A DNA stretch of 64,000 nucleotides from Lachnospiraceae bacterium (GTDB lineage Bacteria; Bacillota; Clostridia; Lachnospirales; Lachnospiraceae). The translations under genes and the position numbers were made by a program. This document shows positions 17,351 to 26,805 of this stretch, piece by piece (within the stretch, counting starts at the first letter, position 1; every line of letters begins with the position of its first letter). Where the stretch lies: contig JAFVSN010000017.1 in NCBI GenBank assembly GCA_017503735.1, positions 89,211 to 153,210 of the forward strand, read 5' to 3'. The notes below the pieces were generated by a model. It was given only the letters and a program-made list of their open reading frames with translations, was not told the origin of the DNA and searched no databases.

Positions 17351-19477
17351 TTACACAATCCGCTTAAACTTCTTCTCAATTTCCTGCTTTGTCATGGAAA
17401 TCGTGGTCGGTCTTCCGTGCGGACAATGATACGGATTATCTAAGGTAAGCAGCAAATCAATCATTGCCTTTGCTTCCGTTTCCGACAACACCATATTTCC
17501 TTTTACCGCCGCCTTACAGGACATGGAAGCCACCTTTTCCACCAAAACTTCCGGGCTTCCGTGAAGCTTTTCCGCCACCAGTTCATCCAAAAGCTGCATG
17601 AAAAGCTCGCCCCCGGTCAACCCGCATAAATCCGCCGGAACACCGGTGACCTTATAATCCCGTCCGCCAAAGTGTTCAAACTCAAAGCCCAAACGTCGCA
17701 ACACCTCCGCCTGCGCCTGCAATACCTCTTCCTCACGAAGAGAAAGGCTTGCTATATACGGCGGCGCAATCTGCTGGGTCAGCATTTCCTTTTCCCTGAT
17801 ACGTTTCATGGTCTGTTCAAACAAAATCTTCTCATGAGCCGCATGCTGGTCAATCATAAATAACTGACCATCCATTTCGATGAGCCAGTAGGTAGCAAAC
17901 AACTGGCCGACAATACGGTATTCCTTCTTGTTATCATCACTGAGTAGATTCGGAAGCTCCATCTGTTCCTGAACATAAACCGTAGATTCTTTTACTTTTG
18001 CCGGTTGTGCTTTTTCTTCCGATAGTATCTGTTCCGGAACATTCGGTTCTTGCACAACCGTTTCTGACTTTTTCTCTTCACGTACCGGCTCCCGGAATGA
18101 CAATAAATCCTCCACAAAACTTCCTATATTTGCACTATCTACTTTTGTAGAATCGCTGACTGCGTTGTCGTTTTTCTTAATCTCATACGGTACTTCCTCT
18201 TCTTTAAGCACGGTTGCCCTCACAGGAATTGTAGCGGCCTTTTTAACCGATTCATCCTCTTTTCCGTCCGAACTTTCCCTAGTTCCAACTGTTGATTTTG
18301 CCGGATTTTCTGTCGATTTTACCACGTTTCCCGTAAAACCTACTAAGCTTCCGCCATTCGGCTTCGCCACCGTCTGCTGTGCCATTCTTGCGATTTCAAA
18401 CTGTTCCGGTCTTGTATCTCTTTTCGGCAATTCTACTTTTGTAGACTTCTCTTCTTTTCCGAATCCCACCTGCGGAATCATGTTTTTCCCGGCTAATGCA
18501 TCCCTCACCGCATGGTACACGGCGTAATATACCGCCTCGCTGTCGGAGAACCGTACTTCTAACTTTGTCGGATGCACGTTTACATCAATCATGGCTGTAT
18601 CCATGGAAATATGTAACGCCGTAAACGGGTACTTATGTTGCATCATATAGGAACGGTACCCTTCTTCAATGGCCTTGCTGACCACACTGCTCTTAATATA
18701 TCGTCCGTTAATAAAATAGTTCTCGTAATTACGATTGCCTCTGGATACCACCGGCTTTCCGATAAATCCTCTGACCGAAATTCCGGCACTTTCTTCGATA
18801 TGGTTCACCTCTAACAGATTTACGGTAATCTCCCGTCCGTAAATCTGGTAAATCACCTCTTTTAAATTCCCGTTTCCGGAGGTCTGAAGCACGATTTTTC
18901 CGTTATTAATAAACTTGTAAGCAATCTCCGGTCGGGAAAGTGCCATACGTTGCATCAGTTCGGAACAAAGCCCGGCTTCCGACATAGCGGATTTTAAAAA
19001 CTTCCGCCGAGCCGGTACATTGTAAAACAAATTCCGGATAAGGAACGTGGTGCCATCCGGACAACCGGCCTCTTCCATAGCCTGTTCTATCCCGCCGTCA
19101 ATCAAATATCTGGTCCCCACAAAGGCGTCCTTGGTCTTAGTAATCAGCTCCACCTGAGCCACTGCGGAAATACTGGAAAGAGCCTCACCGCGAAAGCCCA
19201 GACTTCCTGCGGTCAACAAATCCTCCACGGTACGGATTTTACTGGTGGAATGGCGCAAAAACGCGGTTTTCACATCATCCGACGCAATACCGGACCCGTT
19301 ATCCGTAATACGAATCAGTCCGCTTCCGCCTTCCTTTAACTCCACCGTAATCATATTCGCACCGGCGTCAATGGCGTTCTCTGTCAACTCCTTCACCACA
19401 GAAGCCGGACGCTCCACCACTTCACCCGCCGCAATCTTATCAATGGTATTTTTATCCAGTAAAGCAATCTTACCCAT
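17351..19477 (-). CDS. mutL: DNA mismatch repair protein MutL
   Basis: MutL couples mismatch recognition by MutS to strand incision. The 708-residue product has the GHKL ATPase motifs (ENAIDAGA, ITDNGSGIAS, GFRGEALSSI) in the first 110 residues. A long variable linker spans about 330-510, and a C-terminal domain carries the endonuclease motif MIDQHAAHEKILFEQ near 555, as in organisms without MutH. The CPHGRPT motif near the C-terminus completes the metal site. It lies 15 bases after mutS. Confidence 0.96.
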   Translation of the reverse strand: MGKIALLDKNTIDKIAAGEVVERPASVVKELTENAIDAGANMITVELKEGGSGLIRITDNGSGIASDDVKTAFLRHSTSKIRTVEDLLTAGSLGFRGEALSSISAVAQVELITKTKDAFVGTRYLIDGGIEQAMEEAGCPDGTTFLIRNLFYNVPARRKFLKSAMSEAGLCSELMQRMALSRPEIAYKFINNGKIVLQTSGNGNLKEVIYQIYGREITVNLLEVNHIEESAGISVRGFIGKPVVSRGNRNYENYFINGRYIKSSVVSKAIEEGYRSYMMQHKYPFTALHISMDTAMIDVNVHPTKLEVRFSDSEAVYYAVYHAVRDALAGKNMIPQVGFGKEEKSTKVELPKRDTRPEQFEIARMAQQTVAKPNGGSLVGFTGNVVKSTENPAKSTVGTRESSDGKEDESVKKAATIPVRATVLKEEEVPYEIKKNDNAVSDSTKVDSANIGSFVEDLLSFREPVREEKKSETVVQEPNVPEQILSEEKAQPAKVKESTVYVQEQMELPNLLSDDNKKEYRIVGQLFATYWLIEMDGQLFMIDQHAAHEKILFEQTMKRIREKEMLTQQIAPPYIASLSLREEEVLQAQAEVLRRLGFEFEHFGGRDYKVTGVPADLCGLTGGELFMQLLDELVAEKLHGSPEVLVEKVASMSCKAAVKGNMVLSETEAKAMIDLLLTLDNPYHCPHGRPTTISMTKQEIEKKFKRIV

Positions 19478-19492
19478 GTGTTGCTCCTTCCT

Positions 19493-22192
19493 TTACTTTC
19501 CTTTCGCCTGCTCCTGCAGTTTATAAAGCATATTCAGCGCATCAATCGGTGTCATTATAGACAAATTAAGTTCCCGTAAAGTCTGTGTAATGCCCGCATC
19601 CTCGGATTCTTCCGTGCCGAACATGGTCATCTGTCCGTTTAAAGAATCTTTGTCGGATTTCACCGATTTTGTCTTGCCAAAAGACTTATTACCATCGGTG
19701 TCACCGACTTTTCCTCCCTGTTTTACCTCTATCTGAGCCGCATTCTTCGTAATATCCCGTTCTGCCAATTCATCCGCAATCTCTCTTGCGCGGGCCAGTA
19801 CGGCACTTGGAACACCCGCAAGCTTTGCCACCTGAATACCGTAGCTCTTGTCCGCACCGCCCGGAATGATTTTACGCAGGAATACGATGTCCTCGCCCTG
19901 TTCCTTTACCGCAATGCAATAATTATGTACGGACGGAAGCTTTCCTTCCAACTCCGTCAATTCGTGGTAATGGGTGGCAAATAAGGCTTTGGCGCCGATT
20001 AACTTCGGGTCAGCAATATGTTCCACCACTGCCCATGCAATACTAAGCCCGTCAAAGGTACTGGTACCTCTGCCGATTTCATCTAATATCAAAAGACTAT
20101 TCTTTGTGGCATTCCGTAAAATATTTGCCACCTCAGTCATTTCCACCATGAAGGTACTCTGTCCCGAAGCCAAATCATCGGAAGCTCCCACACGGGTAAA
20201 AATACGGTCGCATATGCCGATTTTAGCACTCTTAGCCGGTACAAAGCTACCAAGCTGTGCCATCAGCACAATAAGGGCCGTCTGGCGCATATAGGTGGAT
20301 TTTCCCGCCATATTCGGACCGGTAATAATGGAAATACGCTTGTCATGATTGTCAAGGTAAGTGTCGTTTTCCACAAACATATCATTCGGTATCATCTGCT
20401 CTACCACCGGATGTCTGCCGCCTACGATATGCAATACGCCCTCTTTGTTGATTTCCGGGCGTACAAAGCGGTTCTTTTCCGCCACCGTAGCCAAAGAGGC
20501 AAACATATCCAGCCAAGCCACCGCCTTTGCAGTCTGTTTAATACGGACCACTTCTGCGGCAACCGCTTCACGAATCTCGGAAAACAGAGAATATTCCAAA
20601 GAAAACAGCTTATCCTCCGCTCCTAAAATATCCTCTTCTAACTTCTTTAATTCTTCCGTGGTGTAACGCTCCGCATTGGTCAGGGTCTGTTTTCTGATCC
20701 ACGTCTGCGGAACCAAATTCTGATAGGAGTTGGTCACTTCAAAATAGTAGCCGAATACACGGTTAAACTTAATCTTTAAATTCTTAATGCCGGTAGCCTC
20801 CCGCTCCCGTTCCTCCACCTCGGCAAGCCAGCCCTTTCCCTCGGTCTTTGCCAGGCGCAAACGGTCCACTTCCTCGTTATATCCGCTCTTAATAATGCTG
20901 CCTTCCTTTACGGTTAACGGCGCATCCGGATCAATGGACGCTTCAATGAGGGCACTCAAATCCGATAAAGTATCCAGTTCTTCATCAATTTTCTTTAATA
21001 ACGGTGCTTCCAAATCCGTCAGCAACGTCTTAATGGGCGGAAGCATGGAAAGGGACGTCTGGAATGCCAACATATCCCGCGGGTTGGCGGAACGATAGGT
21101 AACACGGCTTAAAAGGCGTTCCAAATCGTACACCGCATTCAGGTATTCTCTTAATTCCGCTCTTGTAATCCCGTTTTCCTTTAATTCTTCCACTGCGGAA
21201 AGCCGGTCGTTAATCTCTTCTTTTTCCAGTAACGGCTGTTCGATACAACTACGAAGAAGTCTTGCTCCCATAGCTGTCTTCGTTTTATCCAACACCCAAA
21301 GCAGAGATCCTCTCTTTTGCTTTTCGCGAAGCGTCTCTGTCAGTTCCAGATTGCGTCTGGTACTGCTGTCCAAAATCATATATTTCCCGGTGACATAGGT
21401 CTGTATCTGGGTAATGTGCTCCATGGAAGTCTTTTGGGTCTCTTTTAAATACTGCATTACCGCACCGGCCGCAATGCCGCCCAGCGGAAAATCCATAAGC
21501 CCCAGTCCCGCAAGGGTTCCTACCTTAAAGTGATTCATAAGAGAACGTTCACAGGCACCACCGTCAAAGAAACGTTCCTCCAAAGTCTCCACGGCCATAT
21601 GATATCGGTTCTTAAACTCTTCCAAATCTACACCGCTCATGGCAAAGGATGCATTACAGATAAGCTCTGACGGAGCAAACTTCGTCAACTCATCCGCCGC
21701 CTTACGCGCCTCGTCCACTTCCGTCACATAATAATCGCCGGTCGTTACATCCACCGCGGAAATACCAAAGGAATCCCCACTGTAATAAATGCCCATCAGG
21801 TAATTGTTCTTTCCTTCGTCCAAATTCTGAAGGTTCGTATTGGTTCCCGGCGTTACCACCCGGACAACTTCACGTTTTACCATGCCCTTCGCTAACTTCG
21901 GGTCTTCCACCTGTTCGCAAATAGCCACACGGTAACCCTTTCCCACCAGGCGATTCAGATAGGTTTCCGCCGCATGAAACGGAACACCGCACATAGGCGC
22001 ACGTTCCGGAAGACCGCAACTTTTTCCCGTCAGGGTCAGTTCCAATTCTCTGGATACCGTCACCGCATCCTCAAAAAACATCTCATAAAAATCGCCCAGT
22101 CTGTAAAACAAAATACAATCGCCGTAAGCATCCTTTGTATCCAGGTAATGCTGCATCATCGGCGTTAGTTTTTCATAAGTAGCCTTATCCAT
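19493..22192 (-). CDS. mutS: DNA mismatch repair protein MutS
   Basis: MutS binds mismatches and small loops and signals with ATP. The 899-residue product has the mismatch-wedge motif GDFYEMFFEDA near residue 32, the Walker A motif GPNMAGKSTYMRQ near 620, a Walker B ILDEIGRGTSTFDG and the C-terminal helix-turn-helix region. A charged linker near 800-860 is variable in the family. The start overlaps the rnhA stop by one base (TAATG), so translation is probably coupled. Confidence 0.96.
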   Translation of the reverse strand: MDKATYEKLTPMMQHYLDTKDAYGDCILFYRLGDFYEMFFEDAVTVSRELELTLTGKSCGLPERAPMCGVPFHAAETYLNRLVGKGYRVAICEQVEDPKLAKGMVKREVVRVVTPGTNTNLQNLDEGKNNYLMGIYYSGDSFGISAVDVTTGDYYVTEVDEARKAADELTKFAPSELICNASFAMSGVDLEEFKNRYHMAVETLEERFFDGGACERSLMNHFKVGTLAGLGLMDFPLGGIAAGAVMQYLKETQKTSMEHITQIQTYVTGKYMILDSSTRRNLELTETLREKQKRGSLLWVLDKTKTAMGARLLRSCIEQPLLEKEEINDRLSAVEELKENGITRAELREYLNAVYDLERLLSRVTYRSANPRDMLAFQTSLSMLPPIKTLLTDLEAPLLKKIDEELDTLSDLSALIEASIDPDAPLTVKEGSIIKSGYNEEVDRLRLAKTEGKGWLAEVEEREREATGIKNLKIKFNRVFGYYFEVTNSYQNLVPQTWIRKQTLTNAERYTTEELKKLEEDILGAEDKLFSLEYSLFSEIREAVAAEVVRIKQTAKAVAWLDMFASLATVAEKNRFVRPEINKEGVLHIVGGRHPVVEQMIPNDMFVENDTYLDNHDKRISIITGPNMAGKSTYMRQTALIVLMAQLGSFVPAKSAKIGICDRIFTRVGASDDLASGQSTFMVEMTEVANILRNATKNSLLILDEIGRGTSTFDGLSIAWAVVEHIADPKLIGAKALFATHYHELTELEGKLPSVHNYCIAVKEQGEDIVFLRKIIPGGADKSYGIQVAKLAGVPSAVLARAREIADELAERDITKNAAQIEVKQGGKVGDTDGNKSFGKTKSVKSDKDSLNGQMTMFGTEESEDAGITQTLRELNLSIMTPIDALNMLYKLQEQAKGK

Positions 22193-22671
22193 TACGCTTC
22201 CTCCAATCCTTCATCCACCATCAGATTTTCCCCGTCGGCAGCGGTGGTGGCAAGCACATCACACCGCTCGTTCTGTGGATGTCCCGCGTGTCCCTTTACC
22301 CAGAAAAACTGTACCGTATGAGGTTTCATTGCCGCAAGTAAACGCATCCACAAATCCACGTTTTTCACCGGCTCGTTTTTGCCGCGCTTCCACCCTTTTT
22401 TTATCCAACCTTCTAACCAATGTTCGGTAAAGGCCTTCACAAGATACTGGGAATCGGAGTACACATCCACTTCACAAGGTTTTATTAAATTTTCAAACCC
22501 GATAATCGCCGCCATCAGCTCCATCCGGTTGTTGGTAGTACGGACATATCCACCGGAATATTCCCTGATATGCTCTTCTCCGTTCACAATGCAGGAAAGC
22601 ACCGTTCCGTATCCTCCCGGTCCGTCCGGGTTTCCTCTTGCCGCTCCGTCTGTATACATGGTAACCTTCAT
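22192..22671 (-). CDS. rnhA: Ribonuclease HI
   Basis: RNase HI cuts the RNA of RNA-DNA hybrids. The 159-residue protein has the four active-site acids in their usual contexts: MYTDGAARGNPDGPGGYG, NNRMELMAAI, DVYSDSQYLVKAF and NERCDVLATT. A WVKGHAGHPQNE loop carries the conserved histidine. It overlaps mutS by one base. Confidence 0.94.
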   Translation of the reverse strand: MKVTMYTDGAARGNPDGPGGYGTVLSCIVNGEEHIREYSGGYVRTTNNRMELMAAIIGFENLIKPCEVDVYSDSQYLVKAFTEHWLEGWIKKGWKRGKNEPVKNVDLWMRLLAAMKPHTVQFFWVKGHAGHPQNERCDVLATTAADGENLMVDEGLEEA

Positions 22672-22730
22672 AGCTTACTCCTTTCAACCGTCCCAAACTA
22701 TCACGCACAGGAACGCATATACCGATTGCC

Positions 22731-24413
22731 TTAGTTCCACTCACCGGTCATCAAAAAATGTTCTGCCGCATATTCCGCCCGTTCTATCACTTCCTGCGGA
22801 TAGCCTAACATCCTAAGAAGCTTTATGGCATTCCGGGAGGTTGCCCGTCCCTCATGCAACAAATAATCAAACTCCACTTTGTCATCCGTCACCGTTTCTT
22901 CAAAGTGATAGTTATCACATTCCTGTTCCAATAAATACGTCAGTTCAATATCATGGGTGGCCGCAAAGCATATGGTACGACCGCTTCTTGCAATCCCGGA
23001 AAGTACCTCACGTGAAGCAGCGATACGCTCCACCGTATTGGTCCCCCGAAGCACTTCATCCACAAAGCAAAGGGTACAAACCTGTGCCTTGGCCGCTTCA
23101 AATATCCGTTTTAAAGATTTGATTTCCACAATAAAATAACTTTCATTCCCCTGCATATTATCCCGCAACGCCATAGACGATAATACTTGGAAATAGGATG
23201 CCCGATAAGACTTTGCCGGAACCGTATGCACGGTCTGTGCCAATATCGCACCGATAGCAACCGACTTTAAGAACGTAGATTTACCGGAGGCGTTGGACCC
23301 GGTTAAGAGCACACTTTTATCGGTCCGGATGGAATTTGTTACCGGAGCTTCCAAAAGAGGATGATACAGTTCTTCTGCCTCGTAAACCGGAGTTTCCGAT
23401 CCCATTCCGGCAAGAAGTTCCGGAACACAATACCCGCCCGCTCCCAAAAGAGCGCGGAAAGACGCCACACTACAAAGAGCATCCAAATAACCGACCACCT
23501 CATATAGTTCGTTCAGTTCCTTCACATGCTTATCATAAATCTTCAGCATTCCGTTAAACTTAATCAAATCAATATGGAACAACATGCGGAAATAAGATAC
23601 CACCATGTCCATCATATCCCCGGTAGGTTTTCGACTGCCGATAATCCAAAAATTCCGTTTAAAAGCCGCAAAATGCTTATTTAACTCCTTCATTCTGGCA
23701 ACATAACCGGACAACTCCGGTACCGAAAGCTTTGCCACATCCTCCGTCGCATACAATAAACGAATCAGGTACGTGACGGAACTCAAATAAGCATCCAGTT
23801 CCCCCTTACGTTTCATATAGGACACCAGATTATAGGAAATCACTACCACCGTGGCAATAACACCCACCGACGGTTTCAGAAAGGCAAACGCCACCGCACC
23901 GAACAGCAAAACAATTGCCAGAATGTGAGGCAGATTGGACTCTCGCTTAATATTCTTAATATAGTTCATGCATTCGTACACGGAATACTTTCTGTGTTTC
24001 CCGATTTGGTACAAGGCTTCCTGTACATCGATCCGCTTTTCTTCATTCCTTTCAAAAAAGGAAATCAGACGCTCCCGTTCCTTCATTTCCTCAGGGTCAA
24101 ACTGAGGCTGACGTAACATGGCGTATAAATATTCTTCTCCCATGGCACTGACGGTACGATTCATAACCATAAATAACTCATCCAGTTCCAAATCATTCCA
24201 TGTAATATCGTCTACATCACAGGTATCCCGTTTTACCGCCTGATAAAAACTTTGCAACGCTTTTAATTTTTCCTGGGTATATTCTTCCTCGGAAACGGTT
24301 CCAAAGTCTTCTCTAAGAATCCTTCTTACTTTTTGCTTATATTTTCTTTTATCATAAATTCCTTTTCCCGCAAGTAATATTACAACCGCCATCCCAATTA
24401 CTAGATATTCCAT
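22731..24413 (-). CDS. Membrane-associated MutS-like ATPase
   Basis: The 560-residue product has an N-terminal membrane segment (residues about 3-17), two more hydrophobic segments near 168-200, and a C-terminal MutS-family ATPase domain with LLTGSNASGKSTFLKS (Walker A), CFVDEVLRGTNTVERI (Walker B/signature) and FAATHDIELTYLLEQ (H-loop). There is no mismatch-binding N-terminal domain. Proteins of this type occur in many clostridia with unknown role; a part in classic mismatch repair is unlikely because of the membrane segments. A consensus promoter precedes it, and rnhA, mutS and mutL follow. Confidence 0.82.
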   Translation of the reverse strand: MEYLVIGMAVVILLAGKGIYDKRKYKQKVRRILREDFGTVSEEEYTQEKLKALQSFYQAVKRDTCDVDDITWNDLELDELFMVMNRTVSAMGEEYLYAMLRQPQFDPEEMKERERLISFFERNEEKRIDVQEALYQIGKHRKYSVYECMNYIKNIKRESNLPHILAIVLLFGAVAFAFLKPSVGVIATVVVISYNLVSYMKRKGELDAYLSSVTYLIRLLYATEDVAKLSVPELSGYVARMKELNKHFAAFKRNFWIIGSRKPTGDMMDMVVSYFRMLFHIDLIKFNGMLKIYDKHVKELNELYEVVGYLDALCSVASFRALLGAGGYCVPELLAGMGSETPVYEAEELYHPLLEAPVTNSIRTDKSVLLTGSNASGKSTFLKSVAIGAILAQTVHTVPAKSYRASYFQVLSSMALRDNMQGNESYFIVEIKSLKRIFEAAKAQVCTLCFVDEVLRGTNTVERIAASREVLSGIARSGRTICFAATHDIELTYLLEQECDNYHFEETVTDDKVEFDYLLHEGRATSRNAIKLLRMLGYPQEVIERAEYAAEHFLMTGEWN

Positions 24414-24450
24414 AAATTACCTCTCTTTAAGATAGAATTATACAAGATAA

Positions 24451-24479
24451 AGTATAGTCGTAGAGAGAAAAAATGTCAA
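24451..24479 (-). promoter_or_regulatory. Sigma-A promoter upstream of the mutS-like/rnhA/mutS/mutL genes
   Basis: On the minus strand TTGACA (24474-24479) and TATACT (24451-24456) are separated by exactly 17 bases. The -35 box starts at the end of the T tract of the preceding terminator. A second TATAAT at 24437-24442 could serve as an alternative -10. Confidence 0.7.
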
Positions 24480-24522
24480 GAAAAAAGCAGAAACTCCCAC
24501 TTCTGTATGCGGGAGTTTCTGC
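24478..24522 (-). terminator. Intrinsic terminator closing the 29-kb operon
   Basis: A perfect 12-bp stem GCAGAAACTCCC/GGGAGTTTCTGC with a 12-base loop (24487-24522) is followed on the minus strand by TTTTTTCTT. It lies 25 bases beyond the EAL gene and ends the ATPase/surface-protein operon. Confidence 0.92.
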
Positions 24523-24546
24523 AACATATAAGGAAAAAAATGAAGA

Positions 24547-26805
24547 TTAGATAGATATCTTGTTCTCAGCGGACCTTGCACCATATGCATACTCTTCGTA
24601 CTCATATTCCGGCAGCGGTTCCGCAAATACAAAGCCCTGCATCATATCACAACCGAGATTCTTTAACAGCTGTGCCTGACTCTTATCATTTACACCTTCC
24701 CCGACCACGTTAATTCCAAGTTTCTTGGAGGTTTCCATTACCGTGTTGATAATGGACTGTCCGCGCTCGGTCTTTTCATTTTCTAATAAGAACTGACGAT
24801 CAATCTTTAATTCATCTACTTTAATCTGATATAAGGTATTCATGGAAGTTGCCGACCTTCCGAAATCGTCCATGGCAATCAAAAAACCTTCTTTTTTCAG
24901 GGAATCGATTACTTCCTGGGTCAATTCCAGGTTTCCTGCAACGGATTCTTCCGCAAACTCAAGCATAATCAGGTTTTCCGGAACTCCGTGTTTGTGTACG
25001 ATTTCTTTTACACGCTTTACAAAGTTTTCATCGTAAAGGTTCTGCATGGAAATATTAATGGATAACGGCATCGGCTTAATCCCTTTCCGGATCCATTTAC
25101 GCAAACGGTTACAAAGGTCATCCAAAATGTACATATCCAGTTCCATAATAAACCCGTTTCTTTCAAACAGGGAGATGAAACGTCCCGGATACAATAAGCC
25201 TTTTTCCGGATGCATCCAACGAACCAAAGCTTCCGCACCGGTCTGCCTTCCGTTTGTAAGAGAAAACTTCGGTTGTAAATATACCAAAAATTCCTTTTCT
25301 TCCAAAGCCGCGTACATGTGCTCCTCAAATTCCCTACTCTCGGTTTTGGAATTTTCCATGGTACTTTTGTACATCTCATACGGAGCTTTAAAACTGGACT
25401 GAGCCGCTACCAAAGCCGTATTTGCACAACGAATCATTTCGTCCACGGTAATATCGGTGCCGTTCATACAATAAACGCCCACCTTTAAATCAAAAGAAAA
25501 CTTTGCATAATTTCGTTCCCATCCGTTATCATCCCCGATTTTATCCACAAGATACAAAATACGTTCCTTTAATTCCTCTTCACTCTGATACTTCAAAAGA
25601 AGAATGAAAAACATCGTATTATAACGGCAGAATGCCTCATCGGAATGAACAAATTTACTGATAACCGAAGACATAAAGGATAAGGTTTTATTGGTTTCTT
25701 CGTTACCGAAGGTTTCCTTAAAATAGTCAAACTTATCCAGCGTGACTTCAAGAAACGCATACTTGGAATTCGGGTCTTTTTCAAAGGCACGATTCATTCG
25801 ATTCGCAAAGCCCTTGAAGTTATAAGACTTTGTAATATGGTCTACATTTGCCATACGCTCTAAGGCATAACGTTTCTGTGCTTGGAACATGAGAAGGATT
25901 ATCAAAAACACAAATGCCGCCAATGCCACAAATACCGGAACATAATCAGAAACTCCGTTGTAGTGATCCGATAAAAACGGAAGAATCTCTTCTTTTTCAA
26001 TAATTGTAGCAACACCCCAGTCATTTACCTTACGGATTCCTTTGTAAGAAACGATATGTACTGTTCCGTCTTTATCCGTTACAAATTCCGTGTTACCCTT
26101 TCCCTGTTTGATGACCTGTTCCATGTTCAAATAACTATCCCCTTTTTTGTCCCACAGGGATAAGATTGAGGAATCAGAAAAAGCACCGGACAAAGAAAGG
26201 ACTGTAGTTGCACTCTGATTGATTAATAAAACATCTTCTTTTCCCCGAAACTCTGAAGTTGATAAGGAAGAATGCAACACATCCGGAGCCCATCCTGCAC
26301 GAAGTACCGCCACAACTTCCGTCTTCGAATCGGAAGAAACGACAACCGGAACATGAAAAACTGCCGTCGGAGTTTCCCCCTCCGAAAATGCTGTATACGC
26401 AATTACCGTATCTCCTAACATTGCACGGACATAGTACTTACATTCTTCCACGGAAAAGCTTCCGCCCATGGAATCATACGCAATTCCTTCCGTATCGCAA
26501 ACAGCAGCTTTTGAAAAGCCGTATCCTTCCATGGCAGAAACAACCTTCTGAATGCATTCCAGCGAAAATAACTCCTCCACAGACTGCGATGCCATAAATG
26601 CTGCTGCGGCATTCATTGCGGACACGCCGTCTTCCAGACGTGTCTGCAATCCATCCGTTGCCAATACATTGGAACGTTCCACCATGGATAATGCCTGATG
26701 GTCTAACATTTCGGTTTTTGACTTGTTTGAATCTTTTACAAAGAAAAGAACTCCGCCCAAAACCAAAACACCTAATAGAATTGTAATAAAACTAGTCTTC
26801 TTCAT
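24547..26805 (-). CDS. Membrane c-di-GMP phosphodiesterase: Cache-like sensor, degenerate GGDEF, EAL
   Basis: The 752-residue product has a membrane segment at about 7-23, an extracytoplasmic sensor of about 260 residues that resembles a Cache domain, a second membrane segment near 295-315, a GGDEF domain near 325-485 and an EAL domain near 500-740. The GGDEF active loop reads CRYNTMFFILLLK, so it should not make c-di-GMP. The EAL domain keeps AEALVRW, INISMQNL, LEFAEES, AMDDFGRSATS, ELKIDRQF, VVGEGV and the MQGFVFAEPL segment, which fits an active phosphodiesterase. The ATG at 26805 overlaps the end of the 3753-residue gene by 14 bases, tying it to that operon. Confidence 0.88.
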   Translation of the reverse strand: MKKTSFITILLGVLVLGGVLFFVKDSNKSKTEMLDHQALSMVERSNVLATDGLQTRLEDGVSAMNAAAAFMASQSVEELFSLECIQKVVSAMEGYGFSKAAVCDTEGIAYDSMGGSFSVEECKYYVRAMLGDTVIAYTAFSEGETPTAVFHVPVVVSSDSKTEVVAVLRAGWAPDVLHSSLSTSEFRGKEDVLLINQSATTVLSLSGAFSDSSILSLWDKKGDSYLNMEQVIKQGKGNTEFVTDKDGTVHIVSYKGIRKVNDWGVATIIEKEEILPFLSDHYNGVSDYVPVFVALAAFVFLIILLMFQAQKRYALERMANVDHITKSYNFKGFANRMNRAFEKDPNSKYAFLEVTLDKFDYFKETFGNEETNKTLSFMSSVISKFVHSDEAFCRYNTMFFILLLKYQSEEELKERILYLVDKIGDDNGWERNYAKFSFDLKVGVYCMNGTDITVDEMIRCANTALVAAQSSFKAPYEMYKSTMENSKTESREFEEHMYAALEEKEFLVYLQPKFSLTNGRQTGAEALVRWMHPEKGLLYPGRFISLFERNGFIMELDMYILDDLCNRLRKWIRKGIKPMPLSINISMQNLYDENFVKRVKEIVHKHGVPENLIMLEFAEESVAGNLELTQEVIDSLKKEGFLIAMDDFGRSATSMNTLYQIKVDELKIDRQFLLENEKTERGQSIINTVMETSKKLGINVVGEGVNDKSQAQLLKNLGCDMMQGFVFAEPLPEYEYEEYAYGARSAENKISI

